Shown one piece after another: positions 1-6,260 of a stretch of DNA of 8,800 bases (its first letter is position 1; each line of letters begins with the position of its first letter). This DNA is from an uncultured Alphaproteobacteria bacterium. Its GTDB lineage: Bacteria; Pseudomonadota; Alphaproteobacteria; Caulobacterales; Caulobacteraceae. The DNA is taken from contig CAIYSH010000304.1 in NCBI GenBank assembly GCA_903928755.1, forward strand, positions 1 through 8,800, given 5' to 3'. A program made the translations under genes and the position numbers. The notes under the pieces are model-generated. The model had not been told where the DNA came from and searched no databases. It worked only from the letters and a program-made list of their open reading frames with translations.

Positions 1-102
1 GCCATGACCCTCAAGGCTCTGCAACCCATGAGCCAGGGTGTCATCACCGACGAGATGCTGGCCGCCGTTCAGGCCGATCTGGACAAGCTGCCCAAGCAGT
101 AA
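1..102 (+). CDS. C-terminal end of an unidentified protein (partial)
   Basis: An open frame enters from the left edge in frame 1 and ends at TAA 100-102, giving the last 33 residues of a protein. The tail is hydrophilic and probably helical, with several Asp, Glu and Lys residues, and ends in KLPKQ. I do not recognise the family from so short a piece. An internal ATG at 4-6 exists, but nothing suggests a gene starts there. Support for its being real coding sequence comes from the strong intrinsic terminator that starts about 25 bases after the stop. It converges with gatA on the opposite strand. The function is unknown. Confidence 0.6.
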   Translation, partial: AMTLKALQPMSQGVITDEMLAAVQADLDKLPKQ

Positions 103-126
103 CCCATCGTTCAGACCCGAAACTGG

Positions 127-159
127 AAGCCCCCACGCCGCAAGGCCTGGGGGCTTTTT
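127..159 (+). terminator. Intrinsic terminator with GCAA tetraloop
   Basis: AAGCCCCCA (127-135) pairs with TGGGGGCTT (148-156). Inside, GCC (137-139) pairs with GGC (144-146) around a GCAA tetraloop (140-143), with one C/C mismatch between the two stems. A run of five T (155-159) follows. This is a textbook rho-independent terminator for the plus-strand gene ending at 102. On the minus strand the same hairpin lies 25-60 bases past the gatA stop, but the tail there is only TCCAGTTTC. It may therefore also stop gatA transcripts, less efficiently. Confidence 0.9.
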
Positions 160-184
160 CGTGCTGCCGAATCAGTGGCCTCGC

Positions 185-1657
185 CTACCACCAACGGGTC
201 GGCCGGGTCTTGAAGTCCGCAGCCTTTTCCAATGCCCCGCCCAGGGAGAACAGGGTCCCCTCATCCAGGGTCCGCCCGATCAACTGCAGCCCAAGCGGCA
301 GGCCATTGGCATCCAGACCTGCGGGCAGGCTCATGCCTGGCAGACCTGCCAGGTTCACCGTCACCGTGAAGATGTCATTGAGATACATGGCAACCGGGTC
401 GTCGGCATTTTCACCAAGTCCGAAGGCGGCCGATGGGGCCGTCGGGGTCAGCAGGGCATCTACCCGTTCGAAGGCCTGATCAAAGTCATCGGCAATGCGA
501 CGGCGCACCTTCAGGGCCTTGAGGTAATAGGCATCATAATAGCCCGCTGACAGCACATAGGTGCCAATCAGGATGCGGCGCTTGACCTCTTCGCCAAAGC
601 CTTTGGCCCGGGTGTTTTCATAGGTCTCGGTCAGATTGCCACCCTCGACCCGCAGGCCGTAGCGCATGCCATCATAGCGCGCGAGGTTCGATGAGGCTTC
701 AGCCGGAGCCACGATGTAGTAGGCCGGCAGGGCATACTTGGTGTGCGGAAGGGAAACCTCGACGATCTCGCAGCCAGCGTCCTTGAGCCAGGCAATCCCC
801 TGTTCCCAGAGAGCATCGATTTCGGGAGACATGCCCTCGACCCGGTATTCTTTCGGAATACCGATCCTCAGCCCCTTGACCGACTTGCCCACAAAGCTTG
901 CAAAGTCGGGCGTTTCGACGTCGAGGCTGGTGGCGTCCCGGGGATCGTGACCCGCCATGGACCTGAGCAGGATGGCCGCGTCTTCAACAGTCTTGGCTAT
1001 GGGGCCCGCCTGATCCAGTGATGAAGCAAAGGCCACCACCCCCCAGCGGGAGCAACGACCATAGGTCGGCTTGATGCCGACTGTGCCGGTAAAGGCCGCA
1101 GGCTGCCGGATGGATCCGCCCGTGTCGGTCGCCGTCGCGCCCAGGCAGAGATCGGCGGCAACAGAGGCTGCGGAACCGCCGGATGAGCCGCCCGGCGTCA
1201 GCTTGGCCTCGCTGCCCTGCCGTCGCCATGGATTGACCACGGCTCCGAAGGCTGAGGTCTCATTGGACGAGCCCATGGCGAACTCATCGAGGTTGAGCTT
1301 GCCCAGCATGACCGCACCATCCCGCCAGAGATGGGATGTGACCGTGGATTCGTATTCGGGCACGAAATTGCCCAGAATGTTGGAGCAGGCCGTGGTGCGC
1401 ACGCCCTTTGTGCAGAACAGGTCCTTGATGCCGAGTGGGGCTCCGGTAAGAGGCCCCGCCTCGCCCCTGGCCCGACGGGCGTCAGCATCCCGTGCCATGG
1501 CAAGGGCCTGATCAGGTGTCTCAAGGATGAAGGCGTTGAGGGAGCGGGCTTGGGCCACCGCGTCGATATGCGCCTGCGTCAGCTCAACCGAAGAAAAGGC
1601 CCGGCTTTCCAGGCCTTCGAGCGCGGCCTTCAGCGTGATGCGTGTGAGGTCGGACAT
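185..1657 (-). CDS. gatA: Asp/Glu-tRNA(Asn/Gln) amidotransferase subunit A
   Basis: GatA is the amidase subunit of the cytoplasmic GatCAB complex. It releases ammonia from glutamine, and GatB uses the ammonia to convert misacylated Glu-tRNA(Gln) or Asp-tRNA(Asn) to the amide form. The 490-residue protein has the usual family length. The amidase-signature triad is visible: Lys78 (in GIKDL), cis-Ser158 (in GGSSGGSAA) and nucleophile Ser182 (in TGGSIRQPA). The ATG (complement of 1655-1657) directly abuts the gatC stop TAG (complement of 1658-1660), with no gap. An AAGGTGG ribosome binding site lies inside the end of gatC, so the two are surely co-transcribed and probably translationally coupled. 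gatB does not follow: the next gene is convergent. The extra residues before GGSSGGSAA (about 145-153) look typical of alphaproteobacterial GatA, judged from memory. Confidence 0.97.
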   Translation of the reverse strand: MSDLTRITLKAALEGLESRAFSSVELTQAHIDAVAQARSLNAFILETPDQALAMARDADARRARGEAGPLTGAPLGIKDLFCTKGVRTTACSNILGNFVPEYESTVTSHLWRDGAVMLGKLNLDEFAMGSSNETSAFGAVVNPWRRQGSEAKLTPGGSSGGSAASVAADLCLGATATDTGGSIRQPAAFTGTVGIKPTYGRCSRWGVVAFASSLDQAGPIAKTVEDAAILLRSMAGHDPRDATSLDVETPDFASFVGKSVKGLRIGIPKEYRVEGMSPEIDALWEQGIAWLKDAGCEIVEVSLPHTKYALPAYYIVAPAEASSNLARYDGMRYGLRVEGGNLTETYENTRAKGFGEEVKRRILIGTYVLSAGYYDAYYLKALKVRRRIADDFDQAFERVDALLTPTAPSAAFGLGENADDPVAMYLNDIFTVTVNLAGLPGMSLPAGLDANGLPLGLQLIGRTLDEGTLFSLGGALEKAADFKTRPTRWW

Positions 1658-1945
1658 CTATTCCACCACCTTGGGCACGACAAAGAACCCGCCAGACGAC
1701 TTTGGCGCATTGGAAAGGACCACATTGGCATCACCGCCCTCGGTGACCACATCGTCCCGCAAGGGCATGGGCATGGAAACCGCCGAGGTCATGGGGACGA
1801 CACCGTCCGTGTCCACCTCGGACAGCTGTTCGATCCACGCCATGATCCCGCTCAGTTCCCTGGCCAGCGGTTCAAGCCGTTCTTCCGGCTGGGCGATGCG
1901 CGCCAGCCTGGCAACCTTGCGAACGGTCGCCGCATCGATGGCCAT
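1658..1945 (-). CDS. gatC: Asp/Glu-tRNA(Asn/Gln) amidotransferase subunit C
   Basis: GatC is the small subunit that wraps around and stabilises GatA and GatB in the amidotransferase complex. The product is 95 residues, the normal family size. Family landmarks are present in order: VRKVARLARI near residues 8-17, a helix ending with the VDTDGV.P turn around 44-51, LRDD near 62-65, and the C-terminal block LSNAP...GFFVVPKVVE. The ATG is supported by a strong ribosome binding site, AAGGAGG, about 5 bases upstream. It is first in a gatC-gatA unit read leftward from the divergent promoter region shared with ruvX. Confidence 0.96.
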   Translation of the reverse strand: MAIDAATVRKVARLARIAQPEERLEPLARELSGIMAWIEQLSEVDTDGVVPMTSAVSMPMPLRDDVVTEGGDANVVLSNAPKSSGGFFVVPKVVE

Positions 1946-1971
1946 GGGGCCCTCCTTGATCTGTGAGCTGT

Positions 1972-2001
1972 GGGTTAGCCGCGGCAGGGCATCCTTGACA
2001 A
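1972..2001 (-). promoter_or_regulatory. Predicted promoter of gatCA (minus strand)
   Basis: Read on the minus strand, TTGTCA (complement of 1996-2001) is followed after 18 bases by TAACCC, within GCTAACCC (complement of 1972-1979). The latter matches most positions of the Caulobacter-type -10 GCTANAWC. Transcription would begin near 1965, about 20 bases before the gatC ATG and just upstream of its AAGGAGG site. The assignment rests on pattern matching alone. Confidence 0.4.
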
Positions 2002-2022
2002 GACTTGCTGTGGAGTTAGGGC
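1995..2022 (+). promoter_or_regulatory. Predicted promoter of ruvX-pyrB cluster
   Basis: A perfect TTGACA at 1995-2000 is followed, after spacing typical of Caulobacter housekeeping promoters, by GTTAGGGC (2015-2022). That is a partial match to GCTANAWC. Transcription would start near 2029, about 30 bases before the ruvX ATG. The -35 box overlaps the predicted gatC -35 box on the other strand through the inverted repeat CTTGACAAG (1994-2002). The -10 is weak, so the call is tentative. Confidence 0.45.
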
Positions 2023-2058
2023 GCTTGGTGCCAAGGGCGCGTCGCGTTATGCACCCTC

Positions 2059-2535
2059 ATGGCCGTAATTGAATTCACAGATTTTCCCGCCCATTTGCCC
2101 CGTCTGGGAGCGCTTTTTGGCCTCGATCTCGGGGAAAAAACCATTGGCGTGGCGGTCAGTGACCCTACACGGACCATTTCATCGCCGCTGAAGACCCTCG
2201 AGAAAACCAAGTTCAGCCTGGATGCGGCGGCCCTGTTCAAGTTGATGGACAACCGGGAGGCGGCAGGTCTGGTTATCGGACTGCCCGTCAATATGGACGG
2301 CACGGAGGGCGCCCGTTGCCAATCAAACCGGGCCTTTGCCCGTAACCTTCTGCGGCTGCGCGAAGACCTGCTGATCGCCTTCTGGGACGAAAGGCTGTCC
2401 ACCATTGCGGTCAACAGGGTGCTGATTGATGAATTCGACGCCTCACGCTCCAGACGTGCTGATCTTGTCGACCAGATGGCCGCAGGCTGGATCCTGCAGG
2501 GGGCTCTCGAGCGCCTCAGAAACCTGAACGCTTGA
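2059..2535 (+). CDS. ruvX: RuvX/YqgF family nuclease (pre-16S rRNA processing / putative Holliday junction resolvase)
   Basis: This is a 158-residue member of the YqgF/RuvX family, which has an RNase H-like fold. In E. coli the family is linked to 5' maturation of pre-16S rRNA; an older label is putative Holliday junction resolvase. Family motifs are clear: GLDLGEKTIGVAVSD (21-35, catalytic Asp23), GLPVNMDG (74-81), the acidic motif WDERLST (109-115) and a final Asp138 before the AAGWIL helix. The first 20 residues are a little longer than in many homologues. ATG 2059 is the only in-frame ATG, GTG or TTG start after the upstream stop at 2017-2019, but it has no properly spaced ribosome binding site. 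It is divergent from gatC. Its TGA overlaps the start of the following 19-codon frame (TGATG). Confidence 0.93.
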   Translation: MAVIEFTDFPAHLPRLGALFGLDLGEKTIGVAVSDPTRTISSPLKTLEKTKFSLDAAALFKLMDNREAAGLVIGLPVNMDGTEGARCQSNRAFARNLLRLREDLLIAFWDERLSTIAVNRVLIDEFDASRSRRADLVDQMAAGWILQGALERLRNLNA

Positions 2536-2594
2536 TGGCAGGACTCTTCCGGGCCTTGGCACCCGCAGCGACCTCGCCTAATAGACCTGCCTGA
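2535..2594 (+). CDS. Possible 19-residue coupling or leader peptide upstream of pyrB
   Basis: ATG 2535-2537 overlaps the ruvX stop TGA (2533-2535), and TGA 2592-2594 overlaps the pyrB ATG (2594-2596). The frame encodes [19 protein letters not shown]. It fills the whole ruvX-pyrB gap. It would let ribosomes pass from ruvX to pyrB by termination and reinitiation, which would compensate for the absence of a Shine-Dalgarno sequence before pyrB. GGCAGG (2537-2542) and CCTGCC (2586-2591), near the ends of the frame, are perfectly complementary. A stem there would sit just before the pyrB start and be opened by translation. No peptide homology is recognised. Short frames of this length also arise by chance, so translation is unproven. 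Confidence 0.4.
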   Translation: MAGLFRALAPAATSPNRPA

Positions 2595-3571
2595 TGACAT
2601 CTTCGCCTCCTGGTCTGAGCGAGGTCCTGGGAAGGACCTTCCCGTTTCCACGGCGGCATTTCCTGTCCATACAGGACCTGAACCCGGTCGAAGTGACAGG
2701 GCTGCTTGATCTGGCCGATGGCTTCGTCGCCCTGAACCGGCAGACTTCCAAAAAACTCGACCTGCTCAAGGGTCGGACCCTGATGAACCTGTTCTTCGAG
2801 AACTCGACCCGGACCCAGAGTTCGTTTGAGCTGGCGGGCAAGCGGCTGGGGGCAGATACCGTCAATATGAGCCCGCGGTCGTCGTCGATTTCCAAGGGCG
2901 AGACCCTGATCGATACGGCGGTCACCCTGAACGCCATGCAGCCTGATATCCTGATCATCCGGCACGCCTCTTCAGGAGCCGCATCCCTGTTGGCGCAGAA
3001 GGTATCCTGCTCGGTGATCAATGCCGGTGATGGTCAGCATGAACATCCCACCCAGGCCCTGCTGGATGCCCTGTCCATGCGCCGGGCCTTCGGACGCATT
3101 GCCGGGTTGAGAGTGGCGATCTGCGGCGATGTCCTGCACAGTCGCGTGGCGAGGTCCAATGTCGGTCTCCTGCAGATGATGGGAGCCGAGGTCAGACTTG
3201 TCGGACCGCCGACCCTGATGCCCGCCGGAGCGGCCCGCTGGGGGGTCAGCGTCTTCCATGACCTGCGTGAAGGCATTGCCGGATGCGATGTGGTGATGAT
3301 GCTGCGGCTGCAGCTGGAACGCATGGACGGGGTCATGGCTCCCTCCCAGCGGGAATATTTCCGGTTCTGGGGACTGGATCGTGAAAAGCTTGCCCATGCC
3401 TCACCCCATGTAAGGGTGATGCACCCCGGCCCTATGAACCGGGGCGTCGAAATCGACTCTGATGTTGCAGATGACCTCAATGTTTCGCTGATCCAGGATC
3501 AGGTCGAGATGGGCGTTGCGGCCCGCATGGCCATTCTGGCCTCCCTGGCTGCCAGATTGGACAAGGACTGA
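2594..3571 (+). CDS. pyrB: Aspartate carbamoyltransferase catalytic chain
   Basis: PyrB condenses carbamoyl phosphate and L-aspartate to carbamoyl-aspartate, the committed step of pyrimidine synthesis, in the cytoplasm. The 325-residue protein shows the carbamoyl-phosphate loop [13 protein letters not shown] (67-79, with Ser71-Thr72-Arg73-Thr74), the 80s-type loop [10 protein letters not shown] with Lys101, RHASSGAA with His124, HPTQ (151-154), HSRVARSN with Arg184 and Arg187, LRLQLER with Arg238, and HPGPMNRG (277-284). An N-terminal extension of about 20 residues precedes the core, as in the Pseudomonas-type enzymes. No regulatory PyrI gene follows. Instead a dihydroorotase-like gene lies two genes on, suggesting a PyrB-PyrC' complex. 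ATG 2594 is the only start after the in-frame TAG at 2582-2584. It lacks a good ribosome binding site and overlaps the stop of the preceding short frame. Confidence 0.97.
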   Translation: MTSSPPGLSEVLGRTFPFPRRHFLSIQDLNPVEVTGLLDLADGFVALNRQTSKKLDLLKGRTLMNLFFENSTRTQSSFELAGKRLGADTVNMSPRSSSISKGETLIDTAVTLNAMQPDILIIRHASSGAASLLAQKVSCSVINAGDGQHEHPTQALLDALSMRRAFGRIAGLRVAICGDVLHSRVARSNVGLLQMMGAEVRLVGPPTLMPAGAARWGVSVFHDLREGIAGCDVVMMLRLQLERMDGVMAPSQREYFRFWGLDREKLAHASPHVRVMHPGPMNRGVEIDSDVADDLNVSLIQDQVEMGVAARMAILASLAARLDKD

Positions 3572-4152
3572 TGCGATCGGTCTGCGTCTTCTGCGGCTCC
3601 AGTCCTGGCAAAAATCCCGGATATCTTGCGGCGGCGACGGCCATGGGTCGTCTGGTTGCCGAGCGGAATGCCAGACTGATCTACGGAGGGGCCCGGGTTG
3701 GGCTGATGGGTGCCGTGGCCGATGCGGCGCTTGCGGCCGGCGGTGAAGTCATCGGTATTCTTCCGGAGGCCCTGGCCGCCAAGGAACTGGCCCACACCTC
3801 CCTGACACGCCTCGAAGTTGTGGCCTCGATGCATGAGCGCAAGGCCCGCATGGCCGAACTTTCTGATGGTTTTGTCGCCCTGCCGGGGGGGGCTGGTACG
3901 CTGGAGGAGATTTTCGAGATCTGGACCTGGGGACAGCTGGGCTTTCACGGCAAACCGGCAGGTTTCCTCAACGTAGCCGGCTATTACGATGGCCTGTCGA
4001 CCTTCCTTGACCACACGGTGGAGGCCGCCTTCGTGAAACCCGTGCACCGGGACATGCTGACCTTCTCTGACGATCCCTCGGCCCTGCTCGACACCATGGC
4101 GGCCTATCAGGCCCCGGTCTCGGGGAAATGGCTTGAGAGATTCGAGCTCTAG
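3571..4152 (+). CDS. LOG-family nucleoside 5'-monophosphate phosphoribohydrolase (TIGR00730)
   Basis: This 193-residue Rossmann-fold protein belongs to the LOG ('Lonely guy') family. Family members cleave the N-glycosidic bond of nucleoside monophosphates such as AMP or cytokinin riboside 5'-monophosphate, releasing base and ribose 5-phosphate. The signature PGGAGTLEE (105-113) is intact, with catalytic Glu113, and HERKARM with Arg90 precedes it. The N-terminal VCVFCGSS (4-11) and [10 protein letters not shown] (38-47) are typical of TIGR00730 members. Its ATG overlaps the pyrB stop (TGATG, 3569-3573), with AAGGA at 3563-3567 as a close ribosome binding site. Position between pyrB and the pyrC-like gene implies co-expression with pyrimidine synthesis. 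The true substrate cannot be read from the sequence. Old 'lysine decarboxylase' labels for this family are wrong. Confidence 0.9.
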   Translation: MRSVCVFCGSSPGKNPGYLAAATAMGRLVAERNARLIYGGARVGLMGAVADAALAAGGEVIGILPEALAAKELAHTSLTRLEVVASMHERKARMAELSDGFVALPGGAGTLEEIFEIWTWGQLGFHGKPAGFLNVAGYYDGLSTFLDHTVEAAFVKPVHRDMLTFSDDPSALLDTMAAYQAPVSGKWLERFEL

Positions 4153-4162
4153 AGGCCCTGAA

Positions 4163-5458
4163 ATGTCGCGCCCCATCGCCATCCTCAATGCCAGACTGGT
4201 TGACCCTGACAGTGGCTATGACGGGCCGGGTGCCCTGCTCGTCAGGGACGGAAAAATTGCCGATGTCATCAAGGGCGAAAGCCCGGGCGGCATTTCGGCG
4301 GATGCAGATGTCATAGACGCCAGGGGAGCCATGCTCGCGCCAGGTCTCATTGACCTCCGCGTCAAGACGGGGGAACCCGGCTATGAGACCCGGGAAACCC
4401 TGAAATCTGCCTCGCTCGCCGCAGCAGCCGGAGGCGTAACCTCCATCGTAGTTCAGCCCGACACTCATCCCGTGATCGATGAAGCCTCGGTGGTAGACTT
4501 CATCCTGCGGCGATCACGGGACATAGAACTTGTCCATGTCTATCCGGCCGGTGCCGCGACAAAGGGCTGTGAGGGCAAACGCATGGCCGAGATCGGCCTG
4601 ATGCGGGACGCGGGCTGTGTCTATGTGACCGATGCCGATCGCCCCATCGTCGACTCAAAGGTCATGAGACGGGTCCTTGCCTATGCTGCAAGCTTTGGCG
4701 TGATCGTCGCCCACCGCCCAGCAGATCCCTGGCTGTCAGCAGGCGCGGCGGCCACTGAAGGTGAATTTGCAGGCCGCATGGGCCTGCCCAGTGTTCCGCC
4801 GATCGCAGAGAAGATCATGCTGGAGCGCGACCTCGCTCTTGTGGAACTGACCGGCGGCCGCCTCCTGGTCGATCAGGTCACAACGGCCTGCGCGCTGGAG
4901 AGCCTGGCCCGCGGCAAGGCAAGGGGTCTTTCCGTCATGGCAACTACCTCGATCAATCACCTGTCGTTCAACGAAATCGATATTGGCGACTATCGCACCT
5001 TCGTGAAGTTCGACCCTCCGGTTCGCGGCGAAGATGACAGACAGGCGACCATCGAAGCCCTTGCGAGCGGTCTCATTGACATTGTCGTCTCAGCCCATGC
5101 CCCGGCACCAGCCGAAGACAAACGCCTGCCCTTCGATGAAGCGGCACCGGGGGCCGTGGGATTGCAGACCCTGCTGCCCGCCCTGCTGGCCTTTCATCAT
5201 GAGGGCCGCATCCCCCTCATTGACCTGATGCGGAGTGTAACAAGCCGTCCTGCTGAACTGCTTGGGCTGGATGCCGGCAGGCTGGCCAGGGGCAGACCGG
5301 CAGACCTTGTCATCTGCGACCTGAACGAACCGATTGTCGTGGATCTGGACCAACTCCGGTCCAAATCCCGCAATTCGCCATTCGATGGCCGTCGTCTCCA
5401 GGGGGGCATCAAAATGACCATGGTTGACGGTCGAATCGTCCATCAAGCAAAGGCCTGA
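4163..5458 (+). CDS. Dihydroorotase-like protein, catalytically degenerate (PyrC' type)
   Basis: A 431-residue amidohydrolase-fold protein homologous over its length to type I dihydroorotase, but with key sites changed. The metal motif HxH after PGLIDL is Arg66-Val-Lys68, and the substrate motif PNT is PDT (99-101). The HVST histidine is replaced by Gln238, and the catalytic Asp of TDHAPH is Ala311 (SAHAPA). His184 and an Asp near 157-159 remain. EPGYETRETL and the C-terminal SRPAELLGL.AGRLARGRPADLV are well conserved. It is therefore unlikely to hydrolyse dihydroorotate. By analogy with Pseudomonas PyrC', it probably helps assemble or regulate PyrB. ATG 4163 is preferred: AGAGG at 4151-4155 is 7 bases upstream, and it begins 10 bases after the LOG stop. 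A TTG at 4133 would add 10 residues overlapping the LOG gene. Confidence 0.88.
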   Translation: MSRPIAILNARLVDPDSGYDGPGALLVRDGKIADVIKGESPGGISADADVIDARGAMLAPGLIDLRVKTGEPGYETRETLKSASLAAAAGGVTSIVVQPDTHPVIDEASVVDFILRRSRDIELVHVYPAGAATKGCEGKRMAEIGLMRDAGCVYVTDADRPIVDSKVMRRVLAYAASFGVIVAHRPADPWLSAGAAATEGEFAGRMGLPSVPPIAEKIMLERDLALVELTGGRLLVDQVTTACALESLARGKARGLSVMATTSINHLSFNEIDIGDYRTFVKFDPPVRGEDDRQATIEALASGLIDIVVSAHAPAPAEDKRLPFDEAAPGAVGLQTLLPALLAFHHEGRIPLIDLMRSVTSRPAELLGLDAGRLARGRPADLVICDLNEPIVVDLDQLRSKSRNSPFDGRRLQGGIKMTMVDGRIVHQAKA

Positions 5459-5484
5459 GGTCCAGCCCAGAGACTGGGCTTCAG
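5455..5484 (+). terminator. Hairpin after the dihydroorotase-like gene, possible weak terminator
   Basis: AGCCCAG (5464-5470) pairs perfectly with CTGGGCT (5474-5480) around a 3-base AGA loop. CTGA (5455-5458), which includes the stop codon, could pair further with TCAG (5481-5484) across a bulge. No T-run follows, so it is not a classical intrinsic terminator. It could stabilise the 3' end of the pyr transcript or cause partial termination before plsY. Confidence 0.4.
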
Positions 5485-5501
5485 CCATGAATCCGGAACA
5501 T

Positions 5502-5531
5502 TTGACGAACATCAGAAGTTTGGGGCATGCT
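5502..5531 (+). promoter_or_regulatory. Predicted promoter of plsY-dprA
   Basis: TTGACG (5502-5507) is an exact match to the Caulobacter-type -35. After 18 bases, CATGCT (5526-5531) is a modest -10. It lies in the 145-base gap between the dihydroorotase-like gene and plsY, about 70 bases before the plsY ATG, and after a hairpin. Placement is good but the -10 is weak. Confidence 0.4.
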
Positions 5532-5603
5532 GACCGCCAGAGGTGACGGCGACCCCGGCTGCAGATAGGCTCAGGTCAAAATCCCCGGACGGAGAAAATC
5601 CTT

Positions 5604-6260
5604 ATGCTGGCCTTGGGCATTGATGCGAAGCTCGTCTCCGCTGCGGTTATCGGCGGTTATCTTCTTGGTACCATACCGTTTGGCGTTCTGGTGATGAAGG
5701 CTGCGGGTGCTGGCGATCCCAGGGCCATAGGCTCGGGCAACATAGGCGCGACCAATGTCCTCCGGTCAGGACGTCGCGATCTGGCTGCCCTGACCCTGGT
5801 CGGCGACGGCGGAAAGGGCGCTCTGGCCGTGCTGCTGGCCTGGAGCCTCACAACCGCACTTGCCCCTGAATCCCGCACCCTGCTGTGCGCCCTGGCTGGC
5901 GGATCGGCATTTCTCGGTCACCTGTTCCCGGTCTGGCTGGGGTTCAAGGGGGGCAAGGGCGTGGCCACCTTTTATGGCACGCTGATCGCCGTGGCCTGGC
6001 CTCTTGGCCTGGCCGCAGGCGCGACCTGGCTCGCTGTGGCCTATTTCCTGAGGATTTCATCCCTGGCAGCTCTGGTCTCTGCAGCCCTGGCCCCGCTTCT
6101 GGCTCTGCTGGTGTTTGATCAACCCTATCCGGTCACAGCCCTTGCCCTGTTCATGGCGGTTCTGATCTTCGTCCGTCACCAGGAGAACATCCGGCGCCTG
6201 CTGCGTGGTGAGGAACCGAGAATCGGCGGGAAGAAAGCCGAAGAGGATACCGCCCCATGA
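5604..6260 (+). CDS. plsY: Acyl-phosphate glycerol-3-phosphate acyltransferase
   Basis: PlsY is an inner-membrane enzyme that transfers an acyl group from acyl-phosphate (made by PlsX) to glycerol 3-phosphate, giving lysophosphatidic acid, the first step of phospholipid synthesis. All three family motifs are present: GSGNIGATN (43-51), GHLFPVWLGFKGGKGVAT (105-122) and RHQENIRRLLRGEEPRIG (191-208). Hydrophobic segments near 10-30, 60-80, 93-112, 125-148 and 153-190 fit the multi-span topology. Length (218) is slightly above the usual 190-210 because of a charged tail. The ATG has GGAG (5591-5594) 9 bases upstream. The stop overlaps the dprA start (ATGA). plsX is not in the window. Confidence 0.96.
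   Translation: MLALGIDAKLVSAAVIGGYLLGTIPFGVLVMKAAGAGDPRAIGSGNIGATNVLRSGRRDLAALTLVGDGGKGALAVLLAWSLTTALAPESRTLLCALAGGSAFLGHLFPVWLGFKGGKGVATFYGTLIAVAWPLGLAAGATWLAVAYFLRISSLAALVSAALAPLLALLVFDQPYPVTALALFMAVLIFVRHQENIRRLLRGEEPRIGGKKAEEDTAP

Noticed and set aside
1331..1966. Plus-strand open frame (211 codons) opposite gatC and the start of gatA
   Set aside because: The His/Gly/Arg-rich translation shows no recognisable domain and overlaps two firm genes on the other strand.
2016..2651. Minus-strand open frame (211 codons) opposite ruvX
   Set aside because: The product is Ser/Arg-rich with no motif, and it covers the divergent promoter end and a well-supported ruvX. It is a shadow frame.
4133..4162. 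Upstream TTG start extending the dihydroorotase-like protein by 10 residues
   Set aside because: It overlaps the LOG gene, lacks a ribosome binding site, and adds residues before the normal family start. ATG 4163 has AGAGG at good spacing.
3499..4188. Long minus-strand open frame (229 codons) opposite the LOG gene and the end of pyrB
   Set aside because: The plus-strand genes beneath have clear family motifs, and this frame has none. Long antisense frames are expected in GC-rich coding DNA.
5487..5546. 19-codon frame in the gap before plsY (begins MNPEHL)
   Set aside because: It has no ribosome binding site, runs across the predicted promoter, and does not connect to either neighbour. Probably chance.
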